64,000 bases of DNA from assembly GCA_021186555.1 (NCBI GenBank), contig JAJKFL010000039.1:16286733-16350732 (forward strand), written 5' to 3'. The notes below the pieces were generated by a model. That model worked only from the letters and a program-made list of their open reading frames with translations. It was not told where the DNA came from and did not search any database. Made by a program: the position numbers and the translations under genes. Below are positions 49,850 to 60,500 of the stretch, piece by piece; position 1 is the first letter of the stretch, and every line of letters starts with the position of its first letter. This DNA is from Reticulitermes speratus. Its lineage: Eukaryota > Arthropoda > Insecta > Blattodea > Rhinotermitidae.

Positions 49850-50108
49850 TAGAACGTGGGGAGACCTGAGGGAAGGAGACCACTTGGAAGACCCAGGCGT
49901 AGATGGGAGGATAATATTAAAATGGATCTTCAAGAAGTGGGATGGGGGGCATGGACTGGATTGATATGGCTCAGGATAGGGACCGGTGGCGGGCTGTTGT
50001 GAGTGCGGTAATGAACGTTCGGGTTCCATAAAACGCGGGGAATTTCTTGACTAGTTGACGACCTGTTAGCTTCTCAAGAAGGACTCTGCTCCATGGAGTT
50101 AGTTAGTA
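49850..50108 (+). mobile_element. 5'-truncated LINE tail (family 1)
   Basis: Contains the basic tail coding segment (agatgggaggataatattaa; ggctcaggatagggaccggt), the stop region 'ttccataaaacgcggggaat' and the 3' UTR through ctctgctccatggagttagt. This is the best-preserved copy of the 3' end in the window. Confidence 0.85.
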
Positions 50109-51009
50109 GTTAGAACACGTTAGAGGAATAACATACGCATTTTACGCAATTGAGTGTCCCGATACTCAGCCCAGCGCTGGCATATGCAGTGGTAATGTGT
50201 GTATGCGTAGAATGCAAGACGTTGGTAAATATCAACGTATGTTTTTAATCTCTTCTATTTCGTGGAGCTCAGTTGTCAGCTACACTTTGCGGCTGTCAGT
50301 ACCTCCCGCAGAAACTGTATTGACTGAATAGCTATTCGGGAAGGGAAATACTCGATTACTGAAGCTCCTGTCTGCAATGTAACCGTGAGATTCTACGTAT
50401 TACTGAGTTATTGTGATTTACTTTAAGTTGAAAATGTGAAGAGTAGATGAGGTGTCCAGTCCTGTACAGTAAACGAAATCAATGCAGCTAGTCTGCCTTG
50501 TTATGACGTGTGGCAAGATTAAGTACCACTGGGGTTGGTCGTCTGGCACACCACCAGTCTAGCCGACGCAGGTGTAAATGAGTTCTGTGTATTATTCAAG
50601 TGGACGGACAACACGACATGCACTTCGCCGCACGCACCCCCATAAACTGCGATCTCCCCTAATAGGTTGTTTAAAAATGGAAGAAATAACACGTTACTGC
50701 AAAACATCTGGGCGGTGGGAACGTAGTAGCTCACAGAGGTTATCAAGCTGTGGTGAAAGTACCATGGGTTGCAAGCAGGGAAATACCAAGAAACGTACGT
50801 AGTCCTGCATCAGACCCCATGCATCGGTGGCCCAGAAATTCAAAACTTTTCTAAATTTGTGAGACCATTGGACATTGGAAAGAAGTTCCCATGTCCATGT
50901 TATTGAGACCTATGTGACCTTATTTTTGAAATGTTTCTGAGTTTCTACTGTTCGGAAAATTCCTTTGGAGCTTCTAAAGTATAAAATACCAAATATTTAT
51001 TCTTCCCGC
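50109..51009. other. intergenic DNA, nothing recognised
   Basis: Short frames only; no feature could be supported. Confidence 0.4.
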
Positions 51010-51165
51010 GGTTTATGAACGTGGGCCCAGGCGTATTTGGGAACATAACACGAAAATGGATGTCACAGAATTTGGATATGGAATTATGAAATATATTCAA
51101 GATTCGGTTCATTGGTGGGATTTTGTGACGACGGTGATTAATATTTGGCTTCACAGGAAACGAAT
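51010..51165 (+). mobile_element. strongly decayed LINE tail (family 1)
   Basis: The plus-strand reading 'GPRRIWEHNTKMDVTEFGYG', then 'YIQDSVHWWDFVTTVINIWL' keeps the pattern '[15 protein letters not shown]...DRDRWRALVNxVMNL' of the family tail despite many substitutions. Confidence 0.55.
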
Positions 51166-51814
51166 GACATTGTGGCCCGACTCAAAGAAAGGCATGCACC
51201 ATAGAAACGTACGAAATTGAATGTGTTTTTGGAAATAAATGAAAATGTTGACAGAAAATTGAGATAAAGTGAACACAGGAAAATAAGTTCTGAACAGTTT
51301 TTAATTATACAGAACTGAGGCAAACACTTTAGACATTGTAACGCTCTTTCCGAAATATAAGTTTACCGTTTTCTATTTTACCAAGTTGGAATCCAAAATC
51401 CAAAGAATTCATGTTTTGAAAGGAAAGTATATTCTTCTATAATTTTAATCAGGAACATTCCGAAATTCTTTGCTTTACAAAAATTATGACTAATTAATTA
51501 TAAATAATTTATATTTATTTAATTTGCCACTGCTTAACAAGGAAGTCTTGAGTTCTGAGCGACAAATATTTTCGACGTTTACATGATAGGAACACCGTGT
51601 GGGATGCAGACATTTGCAGCATGACCCTGAATGGGTGATGTGTAATATTCTCTTAATACGTTGCTGAATCCAGCCCTAACAGTGTTCGCTGGCCACGAAA
51701 TACCAGGTTTCTGCTGGTCAGTTTGTAGATTGTTTAATGACACTGTATGAAATGAATACGTTTCTTATAGGCGAATAATATGAGAAAGCAACCACTTCTG
51801 TGTGCTGCGTTCAA
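51166..51814. other. intergenic DNA, nothing recognised
   Basis: A+T-rich, no supported feature. Confidence 0.4.
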
Positions 51815-52125
51815 GAAGGTTGAGATGGGCCATACTTGCGGCACGCATGAGGGAGAAGTTGAATGCACACAAGGTTTTGATGGGGCAACCTGAAGGAAAG
51901 AAGCCACGTTGAGGACGTAGGCATAGATAAAAGGATAATATTAAAATTGAACTTATGAAATGGGAGGGCGTGGACTGAATTCATCTGCCTCAGGATAGGG
52001 ACAAGTGGCTGGCTTTTTTGAACATGGCAGTGGACAATATGTCAGCATAACATGCGGGAAATTCCGTGATTAGCTGAGGCAATGTTAGCTTCTCAAGAAG
52101 GATTCTGCTCCATGCAGTTAGTACT
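51815..52125 (+). mobile_element. 5'-truncated LINE tail (family 1)
   Basis: Starts at 'aaggttgagatgggccatac' (the RWAGH region of the family), runs through aaaaggataatattaaaatt and 'ggatagggacaagtggctgg' and ends at 'tgttagcttctcaagaagga' and 'ctccatgcagttagta'. It is third of three same-strand tails within 2.3 kb. Confidence 0.8.
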
Positions 52126-52755
52126 GTGCACTGTAGTTTACAGAAAAGGGCGCTCTTGTGGCGTGGGAGGGGGACGAATTTTGGACGATTTTAGATATTT
52201 TAAGATAAGAAGGAATGTTGAAGGATATCCAGTGCCGCGGTAGGTGTTTTGCCGTCACCTCTTACAATAACTTGTTACCATGACACGTAAAATGCTGAGA
52301 GACATTTTATTTAGAGTGAGTACATGTTCTTTCAATGAGTAGTAGACTGCGGGTAATAAAAAGACTGCCGTGATGTCAGATATCGATCGCCCGGCCATTA
52401 GCAACTGATCCCCGTGATTTATGGCTGTAGGGGAGACTTACAGTCTGTATTAATTAAATCACGAAACAGTTTACACAAAATAATAGTTAATATTATATTT
52501 TATTCTTTGTTTGTTTTAATGTTGTATGTGCCGTGCTTACGTAATGCGAACGGGAATTGAATTACACATTAAGAAGAAAAAGTGGCCGGTAATCACAGGT
52601 GAGGGTTGACAGAAGTTAAAAAGGGAGAAACGTTAATCAGTGTTGTTGCTTGCAAACGTGCTACTGCTACCGCCATTACGATCTTGTCCAGCATTTCCAC
52701 AATGTTAAAGCTGTCTGTCAATATAAAGTGATCCATCTCCCTTCTTCCTTGAAAC
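52126..52755. other. intergenic DNA, nothing recognised
   Basis: No supported feature between the LINE tail and the target duplication of the next element. Confidence 0.4.
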
Positions 52756-52767
52756 TCATAGACATTT

Positions 52768-53223
52768 CACACTGTTGACACCGTGCATCTTCGTCATATT
52801 AAATTAAGTTTAAACCAACCGATGCACACTAAAACCACTCTTTAAGTAGCTTTATTATAAAATTGTTAAATTGTACTCCACCGTAGCACTCCTCACTGGA
52901 CGACACGTAGTACACTCCGCTCCACGAAAAAACATTTCATATGCTTTTAATACCACACGCCAGCAGTTCCACAATTCTACTAACTACAGTGTTTTTATAA
53001 TTTTACAACTTTTAGCGAATCTATTGACAAGATTTTAACTTATGGTTCAAAGTGCTGATAGAATATTTTAAATCATGTGTTGAAGTGACTGTAGCTTTTA
53101 ACAAGAAACCCCCTGACGATGATCCTAGGATCGAAACACGTGTAGGGGTACAATTTTAACAATTTTATAATAAAGCTACTTAAAGAGTGGTTTTAGTGTG
53201 CATCGGTTGGTTTAAACTTAATT
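52768..53223 (+). mobile_element. young hammerhead foldback element (family H1)
   Basis: A 12-bp direct repeat TCATAGACATTT (52756-52767 and 53224-53235) flanks the 456-bp element. Order: 12 nt, ACCGTGCAT (52780-52788), 13 nt, 5' arm (52802-52876), noncoding core, hammerhead (53108-53149), 3' arm (to 53223). The two arms, about 75 bp, differ by a single one-base indel, so the copy is recent. The leader word, its spacing, the arm position and the 79-nt distance from predicted cleavage to the end all match the 44-kb element. There is no coding capacity, so movement must rely on another element; Penelope-like reverse transcriptase is the natural candidate but none is in the window. Confidence 0.85.
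53108..53149 (+). ncRNA. hammerhead ribozyme motif E, full core
   Basis: Order: stem I strand ACCCC (53108-53112), core CTGACGA (53113-53119), stem II GATC/GATC with loop CTAG (53121-53132), GAA (53133-53135), palindromic stem III ACACGTGT (53136-53143), cleavage-site A (53144), stem I return GGGGT (53145-53149). Every invariant base of the consensus CUGANGA...GAAA...UH is present and all three stems form. Stem III has no loop in a monomer, so a dimer is the likely active form, as known for Penelope-type hammerheads. Cleavage itself is not shown. Confidence 0.8.
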
Positions 53224-53752
53224 TCATAGACATTTGTTGCTTGTTTTGTTTAAAAATGCTTTATGAAATTTATAAGCTTTGTACTGATGAGTGGTGTAAT
53301 TATTGTAAATTGAAGGCGTGGCATATTGTACATTATTACTCCAGCCCTCGTTTGAAGGACTAATGAGAAGTATGATCATGCTTTAAAAATACCTGACTTT
53401 ATTGCAACATTATTCCATTTGAGCGTGTGTTCTCCAAGTGAGCCCTTTCGTTTGAGACTTGTCAACCAAAATTTTCTACGCATTTTACAGCTCCCACCTG
53501 CACCCTACTTATGCTGCCCATCCCACCCTATTGATTCTGTCACCTCAACAACACTGAGTTAAGGACACAAATTATGACGTTTACCATTAGGTATTCTTCT
53601 CCGCCTTCCTGTTATTTCGTCTTTGAAGGTTTCAATGTCCTTTTCAGAAACCCGTTCCCAAACACCCTCAGTAATAATGTATTTTGCAACTATTTAGTTG
53701 AAACTTTTTAGAATTAACTTTTATGTCTTTCATGCCGTGCATATTCTTATAA

Positions 53753-53821
53753 TTAATACGTCAACCAACTTATGCACTTAATAAAATAATATATTAAGTG
53801 CATAAATTGGTTAATATTAAT
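53753..53821. repeat. imperfect hairpin, about 30-bp arms
   Basis: Arms aaccaacttatgcacttaat and its inverse (attaagtgcataaattggtt), bounded by ATTAAT on both sides, flank a short A+T loop. It may be a tiny MITE. Confidence 0.55.
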
Positions 53822-56305
53822 TTTAAGAATTAAATTCTGAATTACTGGGAATCGTCTATGGTGTCGTATACATATTGAAGGGCTGTAGTAATTATGAATA
53901 CATCTTACTGAAGAATTGATTTGCTGTCGGAACTGACATCTAGTCATTGTGCCTGTTCTATCCGTTTCGCATCACTGAGTGATATTTGATAATCGAGTTT
54001 GCATTACACTGTAGGAGGCTGTGGTTTAGTCACAAAAGCTGTTCGAGATATCGATACAAAATGTCTGTTCCACACAAAGACTTCCTACTTAGAACTCGCA
54101 TGTTTTGACGTGTAGGCCTACTAGATACTGCCGTTCGTTGTCTTTCTCTTGCACTAAGGATTTAACAGCTTTTGTTAAGACTGGGTCCAAGTCTTTATCG
54201 AAGCTCAGTGTAAGCTCAGTGTCTAAGTTCCTTGTGAATACGAAGTTAGTTCGCTGACAAGACGTCACAATATCCCAGTCGGCGAGACTTGTCGCCAGAT
54301 CCGCGATTGTTGTTTTGGTAAAGCCTTTCTGTTGCTGTCATTTGTTTCCAACCATCTTCATATCAAGAGAGAGATTGTTAGGCATCTTAGCTTAATTTTT
54401 TGTTATGAACTCTGCTGGAAATGTGTTTGATCACACGAAATATCACTGTATTTATGTCTTCAAGAGACAGCTCGATTGAATCGTCTTAGGTTGAATTTAT
54501 CCTGGCTGTACAGAACTGTAGGCTATGATTTTCATTGGGAGCTTTATCTGCCACACACTTAATGAAGTTTATATACAAATTGGAGTTGGCCGACATGCAT
54601 TTTCGGTATCTCTTCATTGGGTACTACGTTCATTTAATGCTGCTCGTATTGTACATTTTACACCAAAAGAACAAAACTCAACCTTAAGAAAAAAAACTCG
54701 ACTTCTTTAGCTATCGGATGGTCTACTTACATACTGGGGATGTTGTGATCAAAATCCGACATGAAACAAAAACTTTCTGCAGTGTCTGTACTTTACAGAG
54801 TCCAAAATTGCTTTTGCATGCAAACATGCATACTTCATTTGTTTCCTGTTTATTTATTGCGGACACGAATCTGTCACTTCAAACACAAATATATTTTCAC
54901 ACCTAAGCAGTAACTCTTCCTGAAATACTGGTGACCCTAAAGCTGCAGTGACTTGTAAAAAGGTACTTAAAATCTGGAAGGGCCATGAAATCAATGGTGG
55001 AAACCTTTAGATGTTAATAGTCATTGATGTTTTTGGCAATGCTATTTTAGAAATCAAATTAGTACTTCATTGTGTTTTACTATTTTATAAAATGTTTCAA
55101 ATAAAACTTATACAGCATGTTCCGCGTAAGCTGTGCCAAGCTTCAGAATGTTACGTTTTGAGTCATTTTGAGCAAAAAATGCTAATCAGCTTACGCCCGA
55201 TTCAACGTTTAATTCGCTACGAGCATTTTAATGCACATACAGGCTCTAAGCTAAAATTTTAAAAAGCATACGTGTGATTATACTGGACAAATAAAAAGAA
55301 AGTTATGTATGAGAATACAAAAGAAATTTATGTATGAGATAATACCACAAAAGAAAGGTATGCATTAAGTCTTAACCTGTTGTGTGTCCGATAGCACCAC
55401 AAAACGAAGGCAGCAATTAAGGCTTACCCTACTGTCATAAAACACCAAAAGATAGTTTGTGTGCACAGAATGCCACAAAATAAATATATCAGTTTTTAAT
55501 TGTGTAACCGAGTTAGGTATATAAGTTTACATTTTTATGTTACAACACGGAAAAAAGAATCAGTTTTGATTAGGTAATATCAAAGAACATCAATTTTCAG
55601 TTATGTTACACAGATTACGGTACAAAACTACCTCAACCCTTCTGTGCGCACAATTCTGTGCGTCTCAAAACAGAATTAATGGGGAACGTTTGCCAGGAAT
55701 GCAAGAAGAAACCCCCAAAATTAAACGACTTTTCATATTTCGAAAATTAGGCATCTGTTGTCCATAGTATTAATTTCGAGCATCAAGCTACAGAAAAAGC
55801 CCATCATTCTGGGAAGGCTTAAACACTACAATTTAGAAGATAATTAGCCACACAGTGCCCCAATACTAATTATTCTTGATCATGACGCTTGTGGTTGTAC
55901 ACAGTGCCCAAAAGGATTCTATTTCGAAAGTTCGGCGTGGGATGCTTAAATAGTTGCAAGTAGTTATGAAGAAGCGTATAAGATGGTAGAAATTTATGGA
56001 GTTGAGATATTTGCTAATTCGGTATTTTATTGTCGTTCTTTGCCGGAAGAAATTCTTAGGGTATTCCAGATCGTAGTACTCTTACGACACGTTGTTTTTC
56101 TTAAAGTCATCTTAAAATCAGTACAAATGTAGCTGGTCTTCCCAGGATTCAAAAATTAATAGTGTGTAATGAAATTGTGATTTTGAAATGTCCCTCAGGG
56201 GGCACAATTTATAAGAAAGGATCGCAGTGAAATAAATATACGTGTACTTTTACCAAGTACTTTGTTGATAGCTGCAACAGTGTCGCATGAAGAGCAGAAA
56301 ATAAG

Positions 56306-56335
56306 TCAGTCAGTCAGTCAGTCAGTCAGTCATCA
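56306..56335. repeat. CAGT microsatellite
   Basis: Seven consecutive CAGT-type units, ending in 'catcag'. Confidence 0.85.
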
Positions 56336-58589
56336 GAAATATGACAGACTGAATACTTATGAGTATAACCATTCAGTCTGTTATTTGTGCCCTACGAATT
56401 GGCAGACACCACACACCAAGATCGGAAGGTGTAGATGTTAATGTTTTGTCAGCGCGGAGGTTGCGATGTGTTTTGAAGTTGTCCTGAATTTTTCCTCGAC
56501 CTGGGGTTCGCGTCATCACGGTGGATGATGCTGAATATGATGGGGACAATGCGAATCGCCTGCTGGCAGTTCAGTCGTTCGTCGTCACAGCCATCATCAT
56601 CAACAGCGACGCAGGGACCGGAAGCCGCTTTGTGCAGTACTCTGAACCGGAAGCCAGACCAGCTAGCTAACAGCCGAGCCATGGACCTCCGAATTCAAAT
56701 ATATTCTTCTTTCCTTCTTTTCTTTTTCTCCATCCTCCATTTCATCCATTCATATTTGCCTTCTTTCCCACCCTCCCTGTTCTTCGCGGGTGGCGCCTTT
56801 TCTTTTCAGTGGGGTTGGTAGGAAAGGGGGTTTTTATAACTCCGCCTTACGATCTCTCTCCCCGCAATGAGGAAATATATCACGTATTTAAATGTTGTAC
56901 CATGCAGCTCTTTTCCATGTTTAGACCATGCGTCATGGAAACAAGGCTTACTGACAGCTGATGGTGTCGGTGATTATTGTGTGACGCCACTCAAACGAGC
57001 ATTTGCTTCATTTAAATATCATAATCATTAACTCCGAGACTCTTCCTGTACCACTTACAGAACACACATTTTTGACGTCGTGCAGTAATCATTATGACAG
57101 GTCATAGAGGAATTAACTTGCGTTGCTTTTTTTTAACACTTCAGTCTTGTGCTGTTTTCTGGCTTTTTCCGAAAGTTGAAAAGTATGTTAGGTTTGTCAT
57201 GTACTTGTGTGTATCTGTCTGTTTTGCATGTAATAGCACCCTGGTAGTGTTTTTTTTTTCATAGTTTTTCACTACTATTACGAATCTCTGAACACCTACG
57301 GAGATCCTGGGATTCAACTCCGACGCTTGAGGCGATCAGAACAGTTGGTAACTGGAACAACTACTGTACCAGGATGTATGTTGTCGATGATGTAACTAAT
57401 CAATGTTAATAAAGTTCTTTTAATTAGAAAGATATTACGTACATGAGGTCGATTTTTTTTACTTGTACATTGCAAACGCCAATTACCTAAGGTACCACGA
57501 GAACTTCAACGTGTATGTGCTGCATGATCTGACGTAAATCATTAAACTTAATTTGTTTCACCTAAAGACCTGTGTCATCATTCACTTGTATCGTCTGAAC
57601 TTTTGGACAGATTTTCAGTTTCTATTACGTGAGTATTATTATTACCACGCGTATCATTCACAGCAATTAATTCAAGGGGCGGAAATCGATTTTACTATTG
57701 GTTATATATGTATTTTTGATGAAACTTGATATGAAGCCATTTTACGTGTATGGTACGCGTTTTACTTTATGACATTAAATGGAATAATCGTTTCACAGCC
57801 TTTTGAAAAGTATAGCAGACAGGGAGACTCTCAAGACAATCTTATGTTGGAACCTTATTTGTTCACAATATTAGATTTCGTATGCTATAAAATGCGCCAT
57901 TGTCTACTGGAAGCTAATTTATTTAGCATAGGTACGGCTACTAGAGGGTTTAAGTACTGGTAGACACAAAGAAGAACCAGGAATCTTCTCTTGAGTTTTT
58001 GTTGTCAGTAAGTTCTGGAGGACTCTAGATTACATTGGTGTTCATATCAATTGAAATAATAGAGGATAGCTTCGGTTAGAAATATATAAAATGTCGACCT
58101 TTTCCTGAGTAATATTTACTGGCTTCTTTTGTAATGGAGATTCAGCGTTTTTCTGAATCTAAACTTTTACATATCATTTTAACGAATATCAGGCTCGTTT
58201 CCTTCAGTTTAATTCTCGTATTACTCACCTTACTCAAGGGCCTAAAAGGTTTATGAGTGTGTGTCTCTAAATATTAACCTGAGGAAGACCAGTCTTAGAA
58301 TCTCAGGTGTCCGTAAGATGTATTTAATATCTTAAGCCAATTTCCACAATTCGTGTGTAAAATGCGCCAGTAATTAAGGACTGTGCAAGGGGCCGGTTGA
58401 CGTAACTTGTGTGCGAAATCACGTCCGTAGGCAGATCAATGAGTCAGTAAATTTCTGTGTGATAAGCTAGCCGACAGGAAGTAACAAAAGATATTTGTGA
58501 GAAAAGGTCCCGATTTTAAATGAACCATCGTAAGGCAGTAACAATTGTAGACTTCAAGTGTAGACTAAACATTGGTCATTTTGGACTTG

Positions 58590-58800
58590 TGTCACATTCA
58601 ACAAATGATGCTAGATGTTCATGTGAAATTAAATCCAGAATTGAAATGGCAAAAGCAGCAATCAACATGAAGAAGAAGACCCTTTTTGCCAGCAAATTGG
58701 ATTCAAATTTAAGGAAAAAAAACTAGTGAAATGCTGCATTTGGAACATAGCTTTTATGGTGGTAAAACTTGGAGACTTCGGAAAGTAGTGCATAATAAAC
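58590..58800 (+). mobile_element. LINE reverse transcriptase fragment (family 2)
   Basis: Encodes NDARCSCEIKSRIEMAKAAI, then KKKTLFASKLDSNLRKK and, in the following sequence, 'CCIWNIAFMVVKLGDFGK', the worn version of 'LYGAETWTLRKV'. This precedes the segment present at 49125-49510, so both belong to one family. One stop and at least one shift break the frame. Confidence 0.7.
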
Positions 58801-59184
58801 TTAAATTGACTATAAATCGGTTTTGTTCTTCAGAAGTTTACATTGCAAATTAAAAGCAAAAAGACTCCTTTGTGATTTTATTCTTTGGTCCTGTCTCTTG
58901 TTCTTAAAAAAGTAACGGCACATGCAATTAGTACCAGTAAGCAAGTAACACATTTGAATTCATTCTGATGCTATCCGAATCCAGTATCTTTATAACACTA
59001 TAGTACTGTACATAGGTGATCCTTCCCATGTATTATTGGTCATTAAATTTACAAAACGATTGGTATCGATTGAAGTCGTGCGTCTTACGAATAATCGCTC
59101 TTATCGTGCTGTCTTAATGATATTTTGGGTTATAGGATTAAGAAAAAGGGTTATTGTTACTCACCACCCACATCCATTGATTTA
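58801..59184. other. intergenic DNA, nothing recognised
   Basis: Short spacer between a LINE fragment and the mariner; no feature could be supported. Confidence 0.4.
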
Positions 59185-59186
59185 TA

Positions 59187-60498
59187 CACAGTCCGACAAT
59201 TATATAATGAGACTGATTTTATTTTGACCAAGATAGAAGTGCCATCTATGAAGCAATGCATGCCATCCAAGTGCCCAACCTTCATCTGTAATCTGGCAAC
59301 ACCGCAACGTCCCACGCTGAGCATGACGGGAAATACGGCGCCATGTTGTGTAGGTAGTGAGAGGACGCGGTCACAGTAGCAGCATGGAGCAGAGAGCGAA
59401 CATTAAATTCTGTGTTAAACTCGGGAAAACTGCAGCTGAGACTGTGAAATTGATGAGACAAGTGTATGGGGATAATTCTTTATCTCGTGTACAGATATTC
59501 AAGTGGTATGCACGATTCAGAAGTGGTGTGGAAACGATTGAAGATGAAGCCAGGCCTGGGCGTCCATTTTCTGTTCGTAACGAGGGACTCATTGTGAAAG
59601 TGAGAGAACGAATACAAGAAGAACGTTGTGTGACTGTGAGAATGATGGCTGATGAGTTTGGTGTTAACAGGGAGACGATTCGTCAAATCTTAGTGGAAGA
59701 CCTGGGCAAGAGAAAGGTCGCTTCCCGGTTTGTGCCGCATTCATTGAATGATGATCAAAGACACGAGCGTGTTCAGTACGCAAAAGACATAATTAAAACT
59801 GCTCATAGAAATAAAACTTTCTTGAATTCGATTGTAGCAGAGGATGAAACTTGGTGTTTTCGCTATGATCCCACAACTAAACGCCAAAGTGCTGAATGGA
59901 AGTCACCAGCATCACCAAAAGGCAAAAAAGTTCGTTTTCAAAAGTCAAAAGTGAAGACAATGCTTGTGTGTTTCTACGACAGCAAGGGAATTATTCACCA
60001 CGAGTTTGTCCCACAGGGACAAACTGTCACTGGAAGTTTTTATTTGAGTGTTCTGGAACGCCTATGGAAGAGGATTCGCCGTGTCCGGCCCGAGTACTCA
60101 GCACCAGGCAGTTGGTTTCTTCTTCACGACAATGCACCGGTTCACCGGGCAGTTGCTGTACAAGAATTTTTAGCCCAAAAACAAGTGTGCGTGCTCAATC
60201 ATCCGCCTTACTCCCCTGATTTATCCCCCTGTGATTATTTTCTGTTCCCCAAACTGAAGTTACCATTGAAAGGGCGCCTCTTTGAAGATGTTCAAGACAT
60301 CCAAGGAGCTGTGACATCGAGTCTTCGGGCCATACCACAAGAAGACGTGCAGAGGTCGTTCCAGTCTTTGCTGGATCGTGCCACTCGCTGTATCGATGCA
60401 GAAGGGATGTACTTTGAATAAAATACAGATAGTACTCAAGTCTTTTGTTCCAGTTTTATTCTATAACCTCAGTCTCATTATATAATTGTCGGACTGTG
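59187..60498 (+). mobile_element. complete mariner element with perfect terminal repeats
   Basis: The element is 1312 bp, with TA target duplications at 59185-59186 and 60499-60500. The terminal inverted repeats (59187-59216 and 60469-60498) are identical over 30 bases, beginning CACAGTCCGACAATTATATA. The single transposase frame is uninterrupted. Length, TA target and organisation are those of an intact mariner. Identical termini and an open frame suggest recent insertion. Confidence 0.95.
59384..60421 (+). CDS. mariner transposase, 345 aa, DD34D
   Basis: Cut-and-paste transposase that binds the terminal repeats and inserts at TA. The N-terminal half has helix-turn-helix regions (residues about 1-110, with the linker RPGRP at 57-61) and FVPHSL at 116-121. 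The catalytic half has Asp154 (EDETW), Asp249 (LLHDNAP) and Asp284 (YSPDLSPCDYFLFPKLK), with 34 residues between the last two, the mariner DD34D signature. The ATG at 59384 gives the usual family length of about 345; an in-frame ATG nine codons upstream (59357) is less likely. The TAA stop overlaps an AATAAA signal. No stop or frameshift is visible, so the protein could be functional. Subfamily was not assigned. It is a selfish-element gene, not a host gene. Confidence 0.95.
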   Translation: MEQRANIKFCVKLGKTAAETVKLMRQVYGDNSLSRVQIFKWYARFRSGVETIEDEARPGRPFSVRNEGLIVKVRERIQEERCVTVRMMADEFGVNRETIRQILVEDLGKRKVASRFVPHSLNDDQRHERVQYAKDIIKTAHRNKTFLNSIVAEDETWCFRYDPTTKRQSAEWKSPASPKGKKVRFQKSKVKTMLVCFYDSKGIIHHEFVPQGQTVTGSFYLSVLERLWKRIRRVRPEYSAPGSWFLLHDNAPVHRAVAVQEFLAQKQVCVLNHPPYSPDLSPCDYFLFPKLKLPLKGRLFEDVQDIQGAVTSSLRAIPQEDVQRSFQSLLDRATRCIDAEGMYFE

Positions 60499-60500
60499 TA

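Larger units (their letters stand above)
53236..58589. other. intergenic DNA, minor repeats only
   Basis: No gene was recognised. It holds a 30-bp-arm hairpin (53753-53821) and a short CAGT microsatellite (56306-56335). A 98-codon frame at 56525-56821 lacks any domain. Confidence 0.4.
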
